DNA of 64,000 bases from Anaeromyxobacter oryzae (GCF_023169945.1 NZ_AP025591.1:5936501-6000500), one strand, 5' to 3'; positions 28,031-37,375 are shown, counted from the first letter of the stretch. Translations and numbers: made by a program. The notes: generated by a model from the letters alone, not told the origin.

Positions 28031-28642
28031 ATGCCGACCCGTCGCCGCCGCCCGGCCGCGCCACCCGGCGTCGCCGTCCACCCTCTCACGCCCGACCGCT
28101 GGCCGGATCTGGAGCGGCTCTTCGGGCCGCGCGGCGCCTGCGCGGGCTGCTGGTGCATGTGGTGGCGCGTGCCGCGCCCCGAGTGGAACGCCGGGAAGGG
28201 GGAGGGGAACCGGCGCGCGCTCCGGGCGTACGTCCGTGCCGGGAACGTGCCCGGTCTCCTCGCCTACGACGGCGACGTGCCCGTCGCATGGGTCGCGCTC
28301 GAGCCGCGGACGGCCTACCCGCGGCTCGCGCGCTCGCGGAACCTCGCCCCCGTCGACGACGCGCCGGTCTGGTCGATCACCTGCTTCTTCGTGGCGCGCT
28401 CGCACCGGGGCCGGGGCCTCACCCGGACGCTCATCGCCGCCGCCGCCGACCACGCACGCGCGAGTGGCGGGACGCTCCTCGAGGCCTACCCGGTCGACGC
28501 GCGGAAGGCGCTCGGCGACGCCTTCATGTACACCGGCGCGCCGGCGCCGTTCGCGGCGGAGGGGTTCACGGAGGTGGCGCGCCGGAGCCCGACGCGGCCG
28601 ATCGTGCGAAAGCCGCTCGCCCGTCCCCGGCGTCGACGCTAG
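28031..28642 (+). CDS. GNAT-family N-acetyltransferase
   Basis: 203 residues. The acetyl-CoA-binding motif A is clear (VWSITCFFVARSHRGRGLTRTLIAAAADHA, residues about 115-145), with the R-G-x-G-L-T loop. An unusual Cys/Trp-rich N-terminal part (GACAGCWCMWWRVPRPEW) is shared by a subgroup of small acetyltransferases. Substrate unknown. The C-terminus ends in a run of Arg. It is followed within 16 bp by a membrane protein gene whose -10-like TAGAGT overlaps its stop. Confidence 0.8.
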   Translation: MPTRRRRPAAPPGVAVHPLTPDRWPDLERLFGPRGACAGCWCMWWRVPRPEWNAGKGEGNRRALRAYVRAGNVPGLLAYDGDVPVAWVALEPRTAYPRLARSRNLAPVDDAPVWSITCFFVARSHRGRGLTRTLIAAAADHARASGGTLLEAYPVDARKALGDAFMYTGAPAPFAAEGFTEVARRSPTRPIVRKPLARPRRRR

Positions 28643-28657
28643 AGTGGGCCGCGCCAG

Positions 28658-30277
28658 ATGATCTGCATCCTCCTGACGGTCCTCGCCTGGATCCCCTCGG
28701 TCCTCGGGTACGGGGCGCTGCTCCGCTGCGGCGACGCAGGCCTGCGGCGGAGCGTGTCCGGCGTGCTCGGGCTGGGCGTCCTCGCCGCGCTCGGGATCCT
28801 GCTCCACTTCGTGGTCCCGCTGGCGCCCGTCGTCTCCGCCTGCGCGTGGGTGCTCGGGCTCTCGCTCTTCTGGTGGCGGCGTGCGTGGCTGCTCGAGGGG
28901 CTCTCGCGCGTCGAGCTCCTCGGCACCGTCGCGGCCGTCCTGGCGTGCTTGCTGCTGATGCAGTCCCCGACCCGTCACTACGACGCGGGCCTGTACTGGC
29001 TCCAGACGGTGAAGTGGATCGGCGAGCGCCGGATCGAGATCGGGCTCGCAAACCTCCACGGGCGTCTCGCGTTCAACGGCACGTGGTTCGTGCTGAGCGC
29101 GATGCTCGAGCACCCGCTCGCGGCCGGTCGGAGCGCGTTCTTCGTGACCATCCTGCCGATCGCGTTCGCGAGCGCCGGCGCGGTGGTCGCGATGCAGCGC
29201 CTCGTCGACGGCGATCGGACCTTCGCGAACCTCGTCCTCGCCGCGCTCGTGATCCCGATCGCCCACGCGACGGAAGGGCTCGGCGCCCAGGCGTCCGACC
29301 ACGCCCTCACGATCTTCATCCCCCTGGCGCTCGCGCTGTGGGCGCGGGCGCTCGAGCCGGCGCGGGAGTTCGCGGCGGAGGCGTATCCGGCGGCGCTGCT
29401 GTCGATCTTCGCCGCGACGATCAAGATCTCCGCCGCGCCGCTCGTGGTCGGCGGCGCGCTGATCGTCCTCGCGCGCCGCGCCTCCGTCGGGCGGCGGTGG
29501 CTGGCCGGCATGGGCGCGGCGATCGGGGTCGCGGTGGTGCCCTGGATCGTCCGCTCCTTCCTCCTCTCCGGTTGCGCCGTCTACCCCGTGGCCGCGACCT
29601 GCGTCGACGCGCTTCCGTGGGCGGTGCGCCGGTCCGACGTCCGGACGCTGGCGCGGTGGATCTACTCGTGGGCGCGGCGGCCCGGCCTCTCGCCGGACCA
29701 GGTCCTGGGCAACTGGGCATGGGTCGAGCCGTGGACCGCGAGGGTCCTCGAGAGACCCGATCATCGTGCCCTCGCCGTCCTGATCGCGCTGGGGCTCGCG
29801 ACGGCGGTGGCGAGCGCCCGCTGGGCGTCGCGCGCCTTCGTCGTGACGTTCGGGATCGCGCTCGGCGGCGTCGCGTTCTGGTTCCTCTCGGCCCCGGACG
29901 CCAGGTTCGCGTTCGGGTTCCTCTTCTCCGTCGCGCTGCTGCCTCTCGCGTTCGCGCTCAGCCGGGGGCCGATCCTCTCCGACGCCGCGACGCGCGGTGC
30001 GCTGTGCGTCGCCCTGGTCTGGTGCGGGGTGTACGCGCTCCAGACGACGGGCGTCTACGACCGCGCGGTGAACCGCACGTGGCAGCTGCCGGTCGCGGCC
30101 TGGCCGGATCTGCCGACCGCGGTCGCGACGCGGAAGGTCGCCGAGTCCGGCTACGAGGTCACGGTGCCGGTCGCGGGAGACCAGTGCTGGGCGAACCCGT
30201 TGCCGTGCGCGCCGCAGCTCGATCCGCGCCTGCGCCGGGACTGGGCGCTGAAGGTCGTCCGGTCGGGGGGGCGCTAG
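28658..30277 (+). CDS. Polytopic membrane protein, GT-C glycosyltransferase-like
   Basis: 539 residues with about 11-12 hydrophobic helices. After the second or third helix a conserved-looking loop reads SPTRHYDAGLYWLQTVKWIGERR. An acidic residue in the first large periplasmic loop is typical of GT-C glycosyltransferases that use lipid-linked sugars, and the whole layout resembles the LIC_10190 family of membrane proteins. A substrate cannot be named. A soluble C-terminal segment of about 70 residues contains two Cys (DQCWANPLPCAPQ), likely disulfide-bonded outside. ATG at 28658 has no ribosome site; TAGAGT lies 12 nt upstream. Confidence 0.65.
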   Translation: MICILLTVLAWIPSVLGYGALLRCGDAGLRRSVSGVLGLGVLAALGILLHFVVPLAPVVSACAWVLGLSLFWWRRAWLLEGLSRVELLGTVAAVLACLLLMQSPTRHYDAGLYWLQTVKWIGERRIEIGLANLHGRLAFNGTWFVLSAMLEHPLAAGRSAFFVTILPIAFASAGAVVAMQRLVDGDRTFANLVLAALVIPIAHATEGLGAQASDHALTIFIPLALALWARALEPAREFAAEAYPAALLSIFAATIKISAAPLVVGGALIVLARRASVGRRWLAGMGAAIGVAVVPWIVRSFLLSGCAVYPVAATCVDALPWAVRRSDVRTLARWIYSWARRPGLSPDQVLGNWAWVEPWTARVLERPDHRALAVLIALGLATAVASARWASRAFVVTFGIALGGVAFWFLSAPDARFAFGFLFSVALLPLAFALSRGPILSDAATRGALCVALVWCGVYALQTTGVYDRAVNRTWQLPVAAWPDLPTAVATRKVAESGYEVTVPVAGDQCWANPLPCAPQLDPRLRRDWALKVVRSGGR

Positions 30278-30316
30278 TCGTCGGCGCGCGGCGGGATGGG
30301 CGCGCCGGCGGCGAGG

Positions 30317-31111
30317 TCAGCCGCGGAGCGCCCGCAGCACGTGGGCGTGGACCTTCCCGTTCGACGCCACGCAGCTCCCGGACTCGAGCGTCGGCTTCCC
30401 GTCGAGGTCGGTGAAGGTTCCGCCCGCCTCCTCGACGAGGACCGGGATCGGTCCGAGGTCCCAGAGCTGGACGCCAGCCTCGACCCACGCCTCCGCCTGG
30501 CCCCTGAGCACCAGCGCGCAGCCGGCGAGGTCGCCGTAGCAGCGCGCCGTCTGGGCGCCGATCGCCAGCGCGGCGACGCGCTCCAGCATGGGCTTGCGGA
30601 ACAGCACGTGCGGCTCGCCGAGCGAGAGCGTCGCATCCTCCCAGGCGGCGATCCCCGACACCTGGCAACGCAGCGGCGCGGCGTCGCCCGTCCGGAGCCA
30701 GCAGCCGAGCCCGCGCGCCGCCCAGTACACCTCCCCGAGCACGGGCAGCGCCATGGCGCCGGCGACGATCCGCCCCTCGTGCTCGCAGGCGACCAGCGGT
30801 CCCCAGAAGGCGCGGCCGCGGGTGAACCCCTTCGTGCCGTCGATCGGGTCGACGATCCAGCGCGTCCGGCTCGCGGCGCCGCCCGCGTGCGCGCCGGTCT
30901 CCTCGCCGAGGAAGCCGTGGTCGGGGAAGGCCTCGCGGATCACCGCGTGGACGGCCGCCTCGGCGTCCCGATCGGCCTGCGTGACCGGCGTCCGGTCGGG
31001 CTTCACCTCGACGCGGACGCCGCGCCGGAAGTGGGCGAGGCTCGCCGCGGTGGCGGACTCGGCGGCGCGGCGGGCGGTGTCCATCGCCTTCAGGAGATCG
31101 AGGTCGGGCAT
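30317..31111 (-). CDS. hisN: Inositol-monophosphatase-family phosphatase, probable histidinol-phosphatase
   Basis: 264 residues. The metal-binding motifs of the family are complete: the EE site in FLGEETGAH, DPIDGTKGFTRG (WIVDPIDGTKGF, about residues 85-96) and the C-terminal WDLGPIPVLVEEAGG. The DGTKGFTRG loop and LGPIPVLVEEAGG ending match HisN-type histidinol-phosphate phosphatases, although inositol or other sugar phosphates cannot be excluded. ATG at 31111 is chosen because TATGCT ends 7 nt upstream, which makes the ATG at 31123 part of the -10 box. It is separated from the CoA-transferase gene upstream by a strong terminator. Confidence 0.85.
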   Translation of the reverse strand: MPDLDLLKAMDTARRAAESATAASLAHFRRGVRVEVKPDRTPVTQADRDAEAAVHAVIREAFPDHGFLGEETGAHAGGAASRTRWIVDPIDGTKGFTRGRAFWGPLVACEHEGRIVAGAMALPVLGEVYWAARGLGCWLRTGDAAPLRCQVSGIAAWEDATLSLGEPHVLFRKPMLERVAALAIGAQTARCYGDLAGCALVLRGQAEAWVEAGVQLWDLGPIPVLVEEAGGTFTDLDGKPTLESGSCVASNGKVHAHVLRALRG

Positions 31112-31118
31112 GGCGGGG

Positions 31119-31124
31119 AGCATA
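31119..31124 (-). promoter_or_regulatory. Candidate -10 box of hisN (leaderless type)
   Basis: TATGCT on the minus strand ends 7 nt before the ATG at 31111. No Shine-Dalgarno and no clear -35. Confidence 0.4.
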
Positions 31125-31158
31125 AGCGAGCGCGGGCGGCACGCTCCGCTGAAAACAA

Positions 31159-31184
31159 GACGGCCGCCCTCGCGGGCGGCCGTC
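31159..31184 (-). terminator. Intrinsic terminator of the CoA-transferase gene
   Basis: A perfect 10-bp stem (GACGGCCGCC / GGCGGCCGTC) with a 6-nt loop is followed on the minus strand by TTGTTTTC. It lies 31 bp after the stop and is the clearest intrinsic terminator in the window. Confidence 0.85.
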
Positions 31185-31215
31185 TCGATGCCTGACTGCG
31201 CGAGACCTGAAGCGG

Positions 31216-32748
31216 TTACTTCTTCGGCTTCATGTCGCCGGTCTTGAGGAACCGGGTGTGGAACGAGAACGCCTCCTCGAACATGTGCGGCGTGTGGCGG
31301 CCGGCGCTCGGGTTCGCCATCGAGCGCTTGAAGTAGTCCCACAGGATGGGGCGGAACTCCGGCGCGGCGGCCTTCTCGATGATCTCCTTGGCGCGCTGCT
31401 TCGGGCTCTTGCCGCGGAGATCGGCGAAGCCGAACTCGGTCACGATGCCCATCGTGTCGTGCTCGGTGTGGTCGATGTGCGACGCGAACGGGACGATGGC
31501 GGAGATCTTCCCGTCCTTGGCGGTCGCCGGGGACATGAAGATCGTGTACGCGGAATTGCGGGCGAAGTCACCCGACCCGCCGATGCCGTTCTCGATGCCC
31601 TTGCCCGCGATGTGCGTCGAGTTCACGTGGCCGTAGATGTCGGCCTCGACGAACCCGTTCATCGCGATGCAGGCGATGCGGCGGATGACCTCCGGGTGGT
31701 TCGACACGTCCTGGGGCCGGAGGATGATCTGCTTCCGGTACCGGTCGATGTTCTTGTTGAACCGGACCTGGCCGTCGGGGGAGACGGAGAACGCCGTCGC
31801 CGAGGCGACCTTGAGCTTGCCGGAGTCGAGGAGGTCCAGCATGCCGTCCTGGATCACCTCGGTGTAGCTCGTCATGCCCTCGAAGTGGCCCTCGTTGAGG
31901 CCGACGAGCACCGCGTTCGCGATGTTGCCCACGCCGGACTGCAGCGGGAGCAGGTTCTTCGGCATCCGGCCCGCCTTCACCTCGCCGTCGAAGAAGTCGA
32001 GGATGTGCTGGGCGATCTTCTTGTGGACGTCCTCGGGGGCCTTGAAGGGCGCGTTGCGGTCGGGGTTGTTCGTGACCACCACCGCCGCGACCTTCGAGAG
32101 GTCGATCGTGTACGTCGGCGTGCCGACGCGGTCGTCGGCCTTCATCACCGGGATCGGCCCGCGCTCACCGTGCTTGCCGGAGACGGTGTAGATGTCGTGC
32201 ATCCCCTCGAGGCGCTCGTCCTGCCACTCGTTGACCTCGAGGATGTACTTCTCGGCGACGTCGAAGTACGCGGTGTTCGCGCCGACCGACGACGAGGGGA
32301 CGATCGTGCCGTCCTCCTTGATCTTCGTGACCTCGATGACGGCGAAGTCGAGCTTGTTGTCCTTGCGGCCGTAGTAGCCGTACCGGACGAGCGAGCCGGC
32401 GTGGCTCAGGTGCATGTCCTGGTACTCGATGACGCCCGCGTTGAACTTCTCGCGCATCACCGCGTCACCGTTGTACGGGAAGCGGAAGGAGATCGCCTCC
32501 GTGAGGCCCATCGCCTGATCGAGCTCGGGGCCGGTGGACGCGCCGGTGAGCGCGGTCACCTTGAAAGGCTTGCCCTTCATGCGCTCCTCGATCGCGCGCT
32601 TGGCGAGCGCGATCGGAACCGCCTTCGGGTAGCCGGCGCCGGTGAAGCCCGACATGCCGAGGATGGCGCCGTTCGGGATCATCGCGGCCGCTTCTTCGGC
32701 GGACATCACCTTCGACTTGAGGCCCTTGTGGAGAATCCGGTTCGACAT
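31216..32748 (-). CDS. Succinyl-CoA:acetate CoA-transferase / acetyl-CoA hydrolase family
   Basis: 510 residues, family I CoA-transferase (AarC/Ach1-like). It moves CoA between acetate and succinate or similar acids. Seen: MSGFTGAGYPKAVP near the N-terminus, LTGASTGPELDQ, VPSSSVGANTAYFDVAEKYILEVNEWQ, the LQSGVGNIANAVLVGL motif and GIGGSGDFARNSAYTIF with its glycine loop, then IVPFASHIDHTEHDTMGIVTEFGFADLRG. The usual length for bacterial succinate CoA-transferases is about 500. Its codon use contains more AAG and fewer extremes than its neighbours, consistent with high expression. ATG has GGAGG 9 nt upstream. Could also act on propionyl-CoA. Confidence 0.92.
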   Translation of the reverse strand: MSNRILHKGLKSKVMSAEEAAAMIPNGAILGMSGFTGAGYPKAVPIALAKRAIEERMKGKPFKVTALTGASTGPELDQAMGLTEAISFRFPYNGDAVMREKFNAGVIEYQDMHLSHAGSLVRYGYYGRKDNKLDFAVIEVTKIKEDGTIVPSSSVGANTAYFDVAEKYILEVNEWQDERLEGMHDIYTVSGKHGERGPIPVMKADDRVGTPTYTIDLSKVAAVVVTNNPDRNAPFKAPEDVHKKIAQHILDFFDGEVKAGRMPKNLLPLQSGVGNIANAVLVGLNEGHFEGMTSYTEVIQDGMLDLLDSGKLKVASATAFSVSPDGQVRFNKNIDRYRKQIILRPQDVSNHPEVIRRIACIAMNGFVEADIYGHVNSTHIAGKGIENGIGGSGDFARNSAYTIFMSPATAKDGKISAIVPFASHIDHTEHDTMGIVTEFGFADLRGKSPKQRAKEIIEKAAAPEFRPILWDYFKRSMANPSAGRHTPHMFEEAFSFHTRFLKTGDMKPKK

Positions 32749-32882
32749 GCGTTCAGCCTCCGTAGATTTCGTCCTGCTTAGACGGAAAGCGCGGGTACGA
32801 CTCCGAGTTCTTCAGAAACGTGCTGCGCGGGAGGCGGAGATTAGCGCGGGCGAGGGGGCGTGTGGAAGGGGCGTGACGCATC

Positions 32883-35477
32883 TCACACGGCGAGATGCGG
32901 AGCGATTCCGTCCATGATGCCGCGGAGTTCCGTGACATCGCCCTCGCGCGGAAGCCGGAGCTTGCCACCGTCTTCCGCCAACAATCCCTGGCCGATCATC
33001 CATTCCACGGCGTTCTCCAGCGTCGCCTTGGAGAGCGACTCGCGCAGCGCGACCTGCCCCGAAAGGAAGGCTCCGCGACCGCGCTCGAGCGCCTCCTTCA
33101 CGAGCGCCCGCCGATCGACGCCGCCGTGGCGCGGCGCGTCGGGCCCGAGGAGCGCCGCCGCCGTCGTCGCGGCGAGCCGGTACGCCTCGAGGTACGCGCG
33201 CATGAACTCGCCGAGGAACGCGAGCAGCTCGGCCTCGGCGCCCGGGCGGAGGCGCTCGCCGTCGCGCGACACCGCGCCGACGCGGACGAGGAACGCGACG
33301 TTCTGGTCGAAGATGTCGTCGAAGCTCGCGCCGACCCGGTACATGAACTCGAGCTTGAACAGCCGCGAGAGCCACTTCGCGCGGGCGCGCACCTCGTCCT
33401 CGGGCGATCCCGCAGCGCCGCCCGCGCGCACGGCGGCGGCGACGAGGGCGGGTGCGACGTAGCGGTGGATCACCGCGTTGCGGTGATAGTCGAGCACGGG
33501 GCGCTTCTCGTCCACGACCTGGTAGATCGTGTCGCCCGCCGCGACCTCGACGCGCACGAGGCCGCCGCGCTCGAGCCGGCGCACCGCGTCCGCGATGGGC
33601 CCCGGCTGGCGGGGATCCGACGGCGCGCCCGCGAGGTCGCGCGCGAACCGGGCGCCGCCCTCGGCGGCGACGTAGCGGAGCAGCTCGACGCGGCGCGCGA
33701 CCTCCGCGGAGGCGAGGCCGCGCCGGACGTGGGAGAGGAGGGCGGCGCCGACGAGCCCGACCGGCGTGATCGTCACCGCCCGGCTGATCCCGTACGCGAC
33801 GCGGTTCGCGAGGGCCTGCACGAGCTGGCGCTTCGCCTCGGCGGGTGCGTCGCGCGCGCCCGGTGCGAGCACCGCCGTGGAGGAGCGTTCCGCCTCGCCG
33901 CCCCACGCGTCGTCCACCGAGAGCGAGGCGGCGCGTGCCCCGAGCCGCTCGTGCGCCACGCGATCGAGCGAGATCGGCTCCTCGAACTGCACGTAGAGGC
34001 GCTCGTACCGGCGGAACAGCACCTTGGCGGCGCCGAGGAGCCCCTTCAGGCTCTCCTTCTCCTTCTCGCCGCCCGCGAGCTCCTTCGCGTAGCTCGAGGC
34101 CTCGATGAGCTTCTCGTAGTCGATGGAGATGGGGACGAAGACGACGTCGTCCGCCGCGCCGTCGAGCCACGCGTCCACCTCCATCGAGACGAGCCCCGTC
34201 TTGGGGAACAGCAGCTTCCCCGTCCGGCTCCGGCCGCCCTCGACGTAGAACTCCTGCGGGAACCGCTCGCGGAGGAGGTGCTTCACGTACGCGCGCAGCA
34301 CCGCGGTGTAGATGCGGTCGCCCTTCACCTTGCGGCGGATGAAGAACGCGCCGCCGCGGCGGGCGATGGCCCCGAACGGCCAGAACGCCAGGTTGATCCC
34401 GGCCGCGACGTGCGGCGGGGTCATCCCGTTCTCGTAGAGCAGCCACGAGAGGACGAGGTAGTCGACGTGGCTCTTGTGGCTCGGGCAGAGCACGATGGGC
34501 GCGTCGCCCGCCACCCGCTTCACCCGCGCGAGCCCCTCCTCGTCCACCTCGACGCTCGTGTAGAGCCGGCCGAAGAGCCAGGCGAGCACCGGCCTGAGGA
34601 CCTGGATGAGCGCCGGGTCGTACCGGCTCGCGATCTCCTTCAGGTCCTTCTCGGCCTCGGCGAGCGCCGCGGCGGCGGGCCGGCCGTCCTCGCGCGCGAC
34701 CTGCTCCACGGTCGCGCGGAGCGTGCGATCCCGGAGCACCTTCTCCCGCACGCGCGACGGCCCCTGGAGCGGCGGGCCCACGGCGGTGCGGAACTCCCGG
34801 GCGAGGTGCTGGTGGAGCGCGCCGCGGATCTTCCGGGCGATGGCCGCGTCCGCCTCGGCGGCGCGGTCGACGAGGAACGACTTGAGATCCGCCGCGCGAC
34901 CCACGTTGAAGAACGCCCGCCGGAAGTTCCGCAGGAACGCGATCCCGTTCGCGAGGGCGCTCGGCGCCTCGGGCGATCCGTACAGAACGTCCCACAGCGA
35001 CGGCTTCAGCTTCTGGGCGCGGCGGCTCCAGACGAGCAGCACCGGCACGAGGAAGATGGGCTGGAAGAGGTCCCGCTGCAGGCGCACGAGGGCCGCGAAC
35101 GGATCCTTCTCGGCGGGCCCGCGGCCGAGGAACACCAGCGTCGAGTGCCCCGTACCGACCGCGTCCTCGAACGCGCGGCGGGTCCGGCGGACGCGCGCGA
35201 GCCGGCCGAGGAACCCGGAGAAGCCCTGGGCGGCGCGGAGGGGCGGGAGCCCGCTCCGGCGGAGGAACCAGCGCAGGTAGAGGAAGTTCAGGAGCCCCGG
35301 CGACCGCATCACGAACACGAGGCTCCCGCGCGCGGCGAGCTCGTGCAGCGTGGGACCGGCGTCCCGCGGGACCCTCACCGGCTCGAACCAGCGGCCGAGC
35401 AGGCCGCCCTTCCGGTCGGCGTCGGGGCGGGCGGAGGTCGGTTCCTGCGGCGGGCGCGAGTCCGAGGTGCCGGTCAC
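32883..35477 (-). CDS. plsB: Glycerol-3-phosphate acyltransferase (PlsB type)
   Basis: 864 residues, close to the usual PlsB length. It acylates position 1 of glycerol-3-phosphate at the inner membrane. The acyltransferase domain is central: HKSHVDY (the H-x4-D motif, about residue 333), GAFFIRR, FYVEGGRSRTGKLLFPKTG and VFVPISIDYEKL. The long C-terminal part is helical, as in PlsB. The GTG start lies 6 nt after TAGACT and lacks a ribosome site. Acidic/Pro-rich first 20 residues are unusual. The 134-bp gap to the CoA-transferase gene holds that gene's ribosome site but no other feature I can name. Confidence 0.92.
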   Translation of the reverse strand: MTGTSDSRPPQEPTSARPDADRKGGLLGRWFEPVRVPRDAGPTLHELAARGSLVFVMRSPGLLNFLYLRWFLRRSGLPPLRAAQGFSGFLGRLARVRRTRRAFEDAVGTGHSTLVFLGRGPAEKDPFAALVRLQRDLFQPIFLVPVLLVWSRRAQKLKPSLWDVLYGSPEAPSALANGIAFLRNFRRAFFNVGRAADLKSFLVDRAAEADAAIARKIRGALHQHLAREFRTAVGPPLQGPSRVREKVLRDRTLRATVEQVAREDGRPAAAALAEAEKDLKEIASRYDPALIQVLRPVLAWLFGRLYTSVEVDEEGLARVKRVAGDAPIVLCPSHKSHVDYLVLSWLLYENGMTPPHVAAGINLAFWPFGAIARRGGAFFIRRKVKGDRIYTAVLRAYVKHLLRERFPQEFYVEGGRSRTGKLLFPKTGLVSMEVDAWLDGAADDVVFVPISIDYEKLIEASSYAKELAGGEKEKESLKGLLGAAKVLFRRYERLYVQFEEPISLDRVAHERLGARAASLSVDDAWGGEAERSSTAVLAPGARDAPAEAKRQLVQALANRVAYGISRAVTITPVGLVGAALLSHVRRGLASAEVARRVELLRYVAAEGGARFARDLAGAPSDPRQPGPIADAVRRLERGGLVRVEVAAGDTIYQVVDEKRPVLDYHRNAVIHRYVAPALVAAAVRAGGAAGSPEDEVRARAKWLSRLFKLEFMYRVGASFDDIFDQNVAFLVRVGAVSRDGERLRPGAEAELLAFLGEFMRAYLEAYRLAATTAAALLGPDAPRHGGVDRRALVKEALERGRGAFLSGQVALRESLSKATLENAVEWMIGQGLLAEDGGKLRLPREGDVTELRGIMDGIAPHLAV

Positions 35478-35483
35478 GACGGG

Positions 35484-35489
35484 AGTCTA
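35484..35489 (-). promoter_or_regulatory. Candidate -10 box of plsB (leaderless type)
   Basis: TAGACT on the minus strand ends 6 nt before the GTG at 35477. Confidence 0.4.
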
Positions 35490-35526
35490 GCGCGGCGCCA
35501 CCGGGCGCGGGCGACCGCCGTGGACG

Positions 35527-36276
35527 CTAGGCGCGCTTCTTCACGTGGCCTTCGCGGTCCAGGTAGTACGGCTCCACGAGGAGCGCCTCGACGCTGGGGC
35601 GGTACCCCTTCACGTCCGCGCCGAGGCGGACCAGCGCCTCGAGGACCTCACCGCGGACCCGCGCGTTGTCGCGATCCCGGAGCAGGAGCTGGATGAGCGC
35701 CTCGCGGCCCGCCTCCGTGGGCGCGAGCCCGGCCAGGGTGCGCGCCGCGCCGATCCGGATGTCGTCCGAGAAGTCCTCCAGCAGCGGGAGGAGGGCGCCC
35801 TCGATCTCGGTGGAGCGCGCGTCCGGGTGGTGCTCCTGCAGCCACGTGAGCAGGACCAGCTTCTTCTCCGGGTCCCGGGTGTACGCGCGGCCGAGGCGCG
35901 CGAGCTCGCGCGTCACGATCTCGACGACCTTCTCGGCCGGCGCGACGTCCGCCAGCGCGCGGAGTCCCCACGCGATCCCGCTCTCCTGCTCCCGGATGAA
36001 CCCCTCGACGGGCACGACGGCGTCCTCGCCCGCCTCGACGAGGAGGCGGCGCGCGGTCTCCTTCTCCTCGTCGTCGGTGATGCCGGGCTCGGTGCGGACG
36101 GTGAACCGCAGGCACAGGGTGGAGAGCGCCGCGGGCGTCCCCATGTCCCCCAGCTGCTCGATCACCTTCTGGCGGTTCTCGGGCGGACCGTACTTCTCGG
36201 TGACCTTCTTCGCGAGCTTGCGGAGGTGGTTCTTCTCGCGCTCGTCCTTCGACCCGAACAGACCGAACAGTCCCAT
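35527..36276 (-). CDS. HEAT-repeat protein, function unknown
   Basis: 249 residues. Short basic N-terminal part (MGLFGLFGSKDEREKNHLRKLAKKV), then helical pairs of HEAT type: QKVIEQLGDMGTPAALSTLCLRF, SGIAWGLRALADVAPAEKVVEIV, DDIRIGAARTLAGLAPTEAGREALIQLL, NARVRGEVLEALVRLGADV. Each has the small-residue/Asp-Arg pattern of HEAT scaffolds that bind proteins. A GGAGGGCGGG ribosome site precedes the ATG. It is 42 bp upstream of the plsB-side gap and downstream of dnaJ on the same strand, possibly co-transcribed with dnaJ. Partner unknown. Confidence 0.8.
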   Translation of the reverse strand: MGLFGLFGSKDEREKNHLRKLAKKVTEKYGPPENRQKVIEQLGDMGTPAALSTLCLRFTVRTEPGITDDEEKETARRLLVEAGEDAVVPVEGFIREQESGIAWGLRALADVAPAEKVVEIVTRELARLGRAYTRDPEKKLVLLTWLQEHHPDARSTEIEGALLPLLEDFSDDIRIGAARTLAGLAPTEAGREALIQLLLRDRDNARVRGEVLEALVRLGADVKGYRPSVEALLVEPYYLDREGHVKKRA

Positions 36277-36318
36277 CCCGCCCTCCGCTCCTCTCCGGCG
36301 CCGGCCGGTGGGGGCTTT

Positions 36319-37275
36319 CTACAACGAGATCCCGGCCCGCGGATCGCCCTTGTACAGGTCCGAGAGCGGCTTCACGGCCTTCTCGAGGGACGCGCTCGCG
36401 GGTGGGAGCACCACCTGCACGACGGCGTACAGGTCGCCCCGCGCGCCGCCCTTCAGGTCGGGAAGCCCCTTGGCGCGGAGGCGGAGCTTCATCCCACTCT
36501 GCGCGCCGGCGGGGACGCGGAGCGCCACGGGCCCCTCGAACGTCGGGAGCCGGACCTCCGCGCCGTGCACGGCCTCGGGCACGGTGACGGGCAGGTCGAG
36601 GTACAGGTCCCGGCCCTCGCGACGGACGTTCGGGTGCTCCCGGAGGCGGACCGTGAGGTACAGGTCACCCGCGGGGCCGCCGTGCTGCCCGCGTCCGCCC
36701 TGGCCCGCGAGGCGGATCTGGGACCCGTCGTCCACGCCCGCCGGGATCTTCACCCGCAGCGTCCGCCCGTCGATCCGGACGTCGCGCTCGCCCCCGACCA
36801 CCGCGTCGCGGAGGTCGACCGTGATCTCCGCCTCCGTGTGGACGCCCTGCGCCGGGATGGGGCTGCGCCGGGCGCGCGCGCCGCGGCCGCCACCGAAGAT
36901 CTCCCCGAAGATGGATCCGAAGTCGAACGCGCCGTAGTCGCCGACGTTCACCGTGGAGAAGTCGCCGAAGTCGAAGGGCATGCCGCCGGGCGGCGCGCCC
37001 TGCCGGCGCCACTGCCGGTACTCGGCGGCGCGCTTCTCGTCGAAGCCCGACCGGAGCGAGTCGGCGCCGAACTCGTCGTAGAGCTTCCGGCGCTTCTCGT
37101 CGGAGAGCACCTCGAACGCCGCGGTGACCTCCTTGAACTTCTCCTCCGCGGCCTTGTTTCCCGGGTTCACGTCGGGGTGGTACTTCTTCGCCAGCTTGCG
37201 GTAGGCGCGCTTCAGCTCCTCCGCGGTCGCGGTCCGGGAAACGCCGAGGATCTCGTAGAGGTCGCGCTCGGGCAC
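36319..37275 (-). CDS. DnaJ-family co-chaperone (CbpA-like, no zinc finger)
   Basis: 318 residues. J domain at the N-terminus (DLYEILGVSRTATAEELKRAYRKLAKKYHPDVN, with the HPD tripeptide), a Gly/Phe-rich stretch (FGSIFGEIFGGGRGARARR), then two C-terminal beta-domains (VKIPAGVDDGSQIRLAGQG; LPTFEGPVALRVPAGAQSGMKLRLRAKGLP). The Cys-rich zinc finger of DnaJ is absent, so this is a CbpA/class B J protein that stimulates DnaK. The GTG at 37275 is chosen: TTGACG, a 16-bp spacer and TACGTT end 7 nt before it, so the mRNA is probably leaderless. Confidence 0.92.
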   Translation of the reverse strand: MPERDLYEILGVSRTATAEELKRAYRKLAKKYHPDVNPGNKAAEEKFKEVTAAFEVLSDEKRRKLYDEFGADSLRSGFDEKRAAEYRQWRRQGAPPGGMPFDFGDFSTVNVGDYGAFDFGSIFGEIFGGGRGARARRSPIPAQGVHTEAEITVDLRDAVVGGERDVRIDGRTLRVKIPAGVDDGSQIRLAGQGGRGQHGGPAGDLYLTVRLREHPNVRREGRDLYLDLPVTVPEAVHGAEVRLPTFEGPVALRVPAGAQSGMKLRLRAKGLPDLKGGARGDLYAVVQVVLPPASASLEKAVKPLSDLYKGDPRAGISL

Positions 37276-37282
37276 GCGGGGA

Positions 37283-37310
37283 AACGTAACGCTCCGGGCC
37301 GACGCGTCAA
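37283..37310 (-). promoter_or_regulatory. Promoter of the dnaJ-like gene (leaderless type)
   Basis: TTGACG (37310-37305), 16-bp spacer, TACGTT (37288-37283) on the minus strand; the -10 box ends 7 nt before the GTG start. Both hexamers fit the housekeeping pattern. Confidence 0.6.
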
Positions 37311-37369
37311 TCACGTGCCGCCTCGAAGGGGATGCGCACGCGGGCCGCCGCGGCGAAAGATCCGGTGAC

Positions 37370-37375
37370 TACAAT
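37370..37375 (+). promoter_or_regulatory. Candidate -10 box of the SurA-N-like gene (leaderless type)
   Basis: TACAAT (5 of 6 to consensus) ends 7 nt before ATG 37383. It overlaps an earlier in-frame ATG at 37374, which is therefore an unlikely start. Confidence 0.5.

Noticed and set aside
31121..31123. ATG as start of hisN
   Set aside because: It is part of the TATGCT box; ATG 31111 is 7 nt downstream and fits the family N-terminus.
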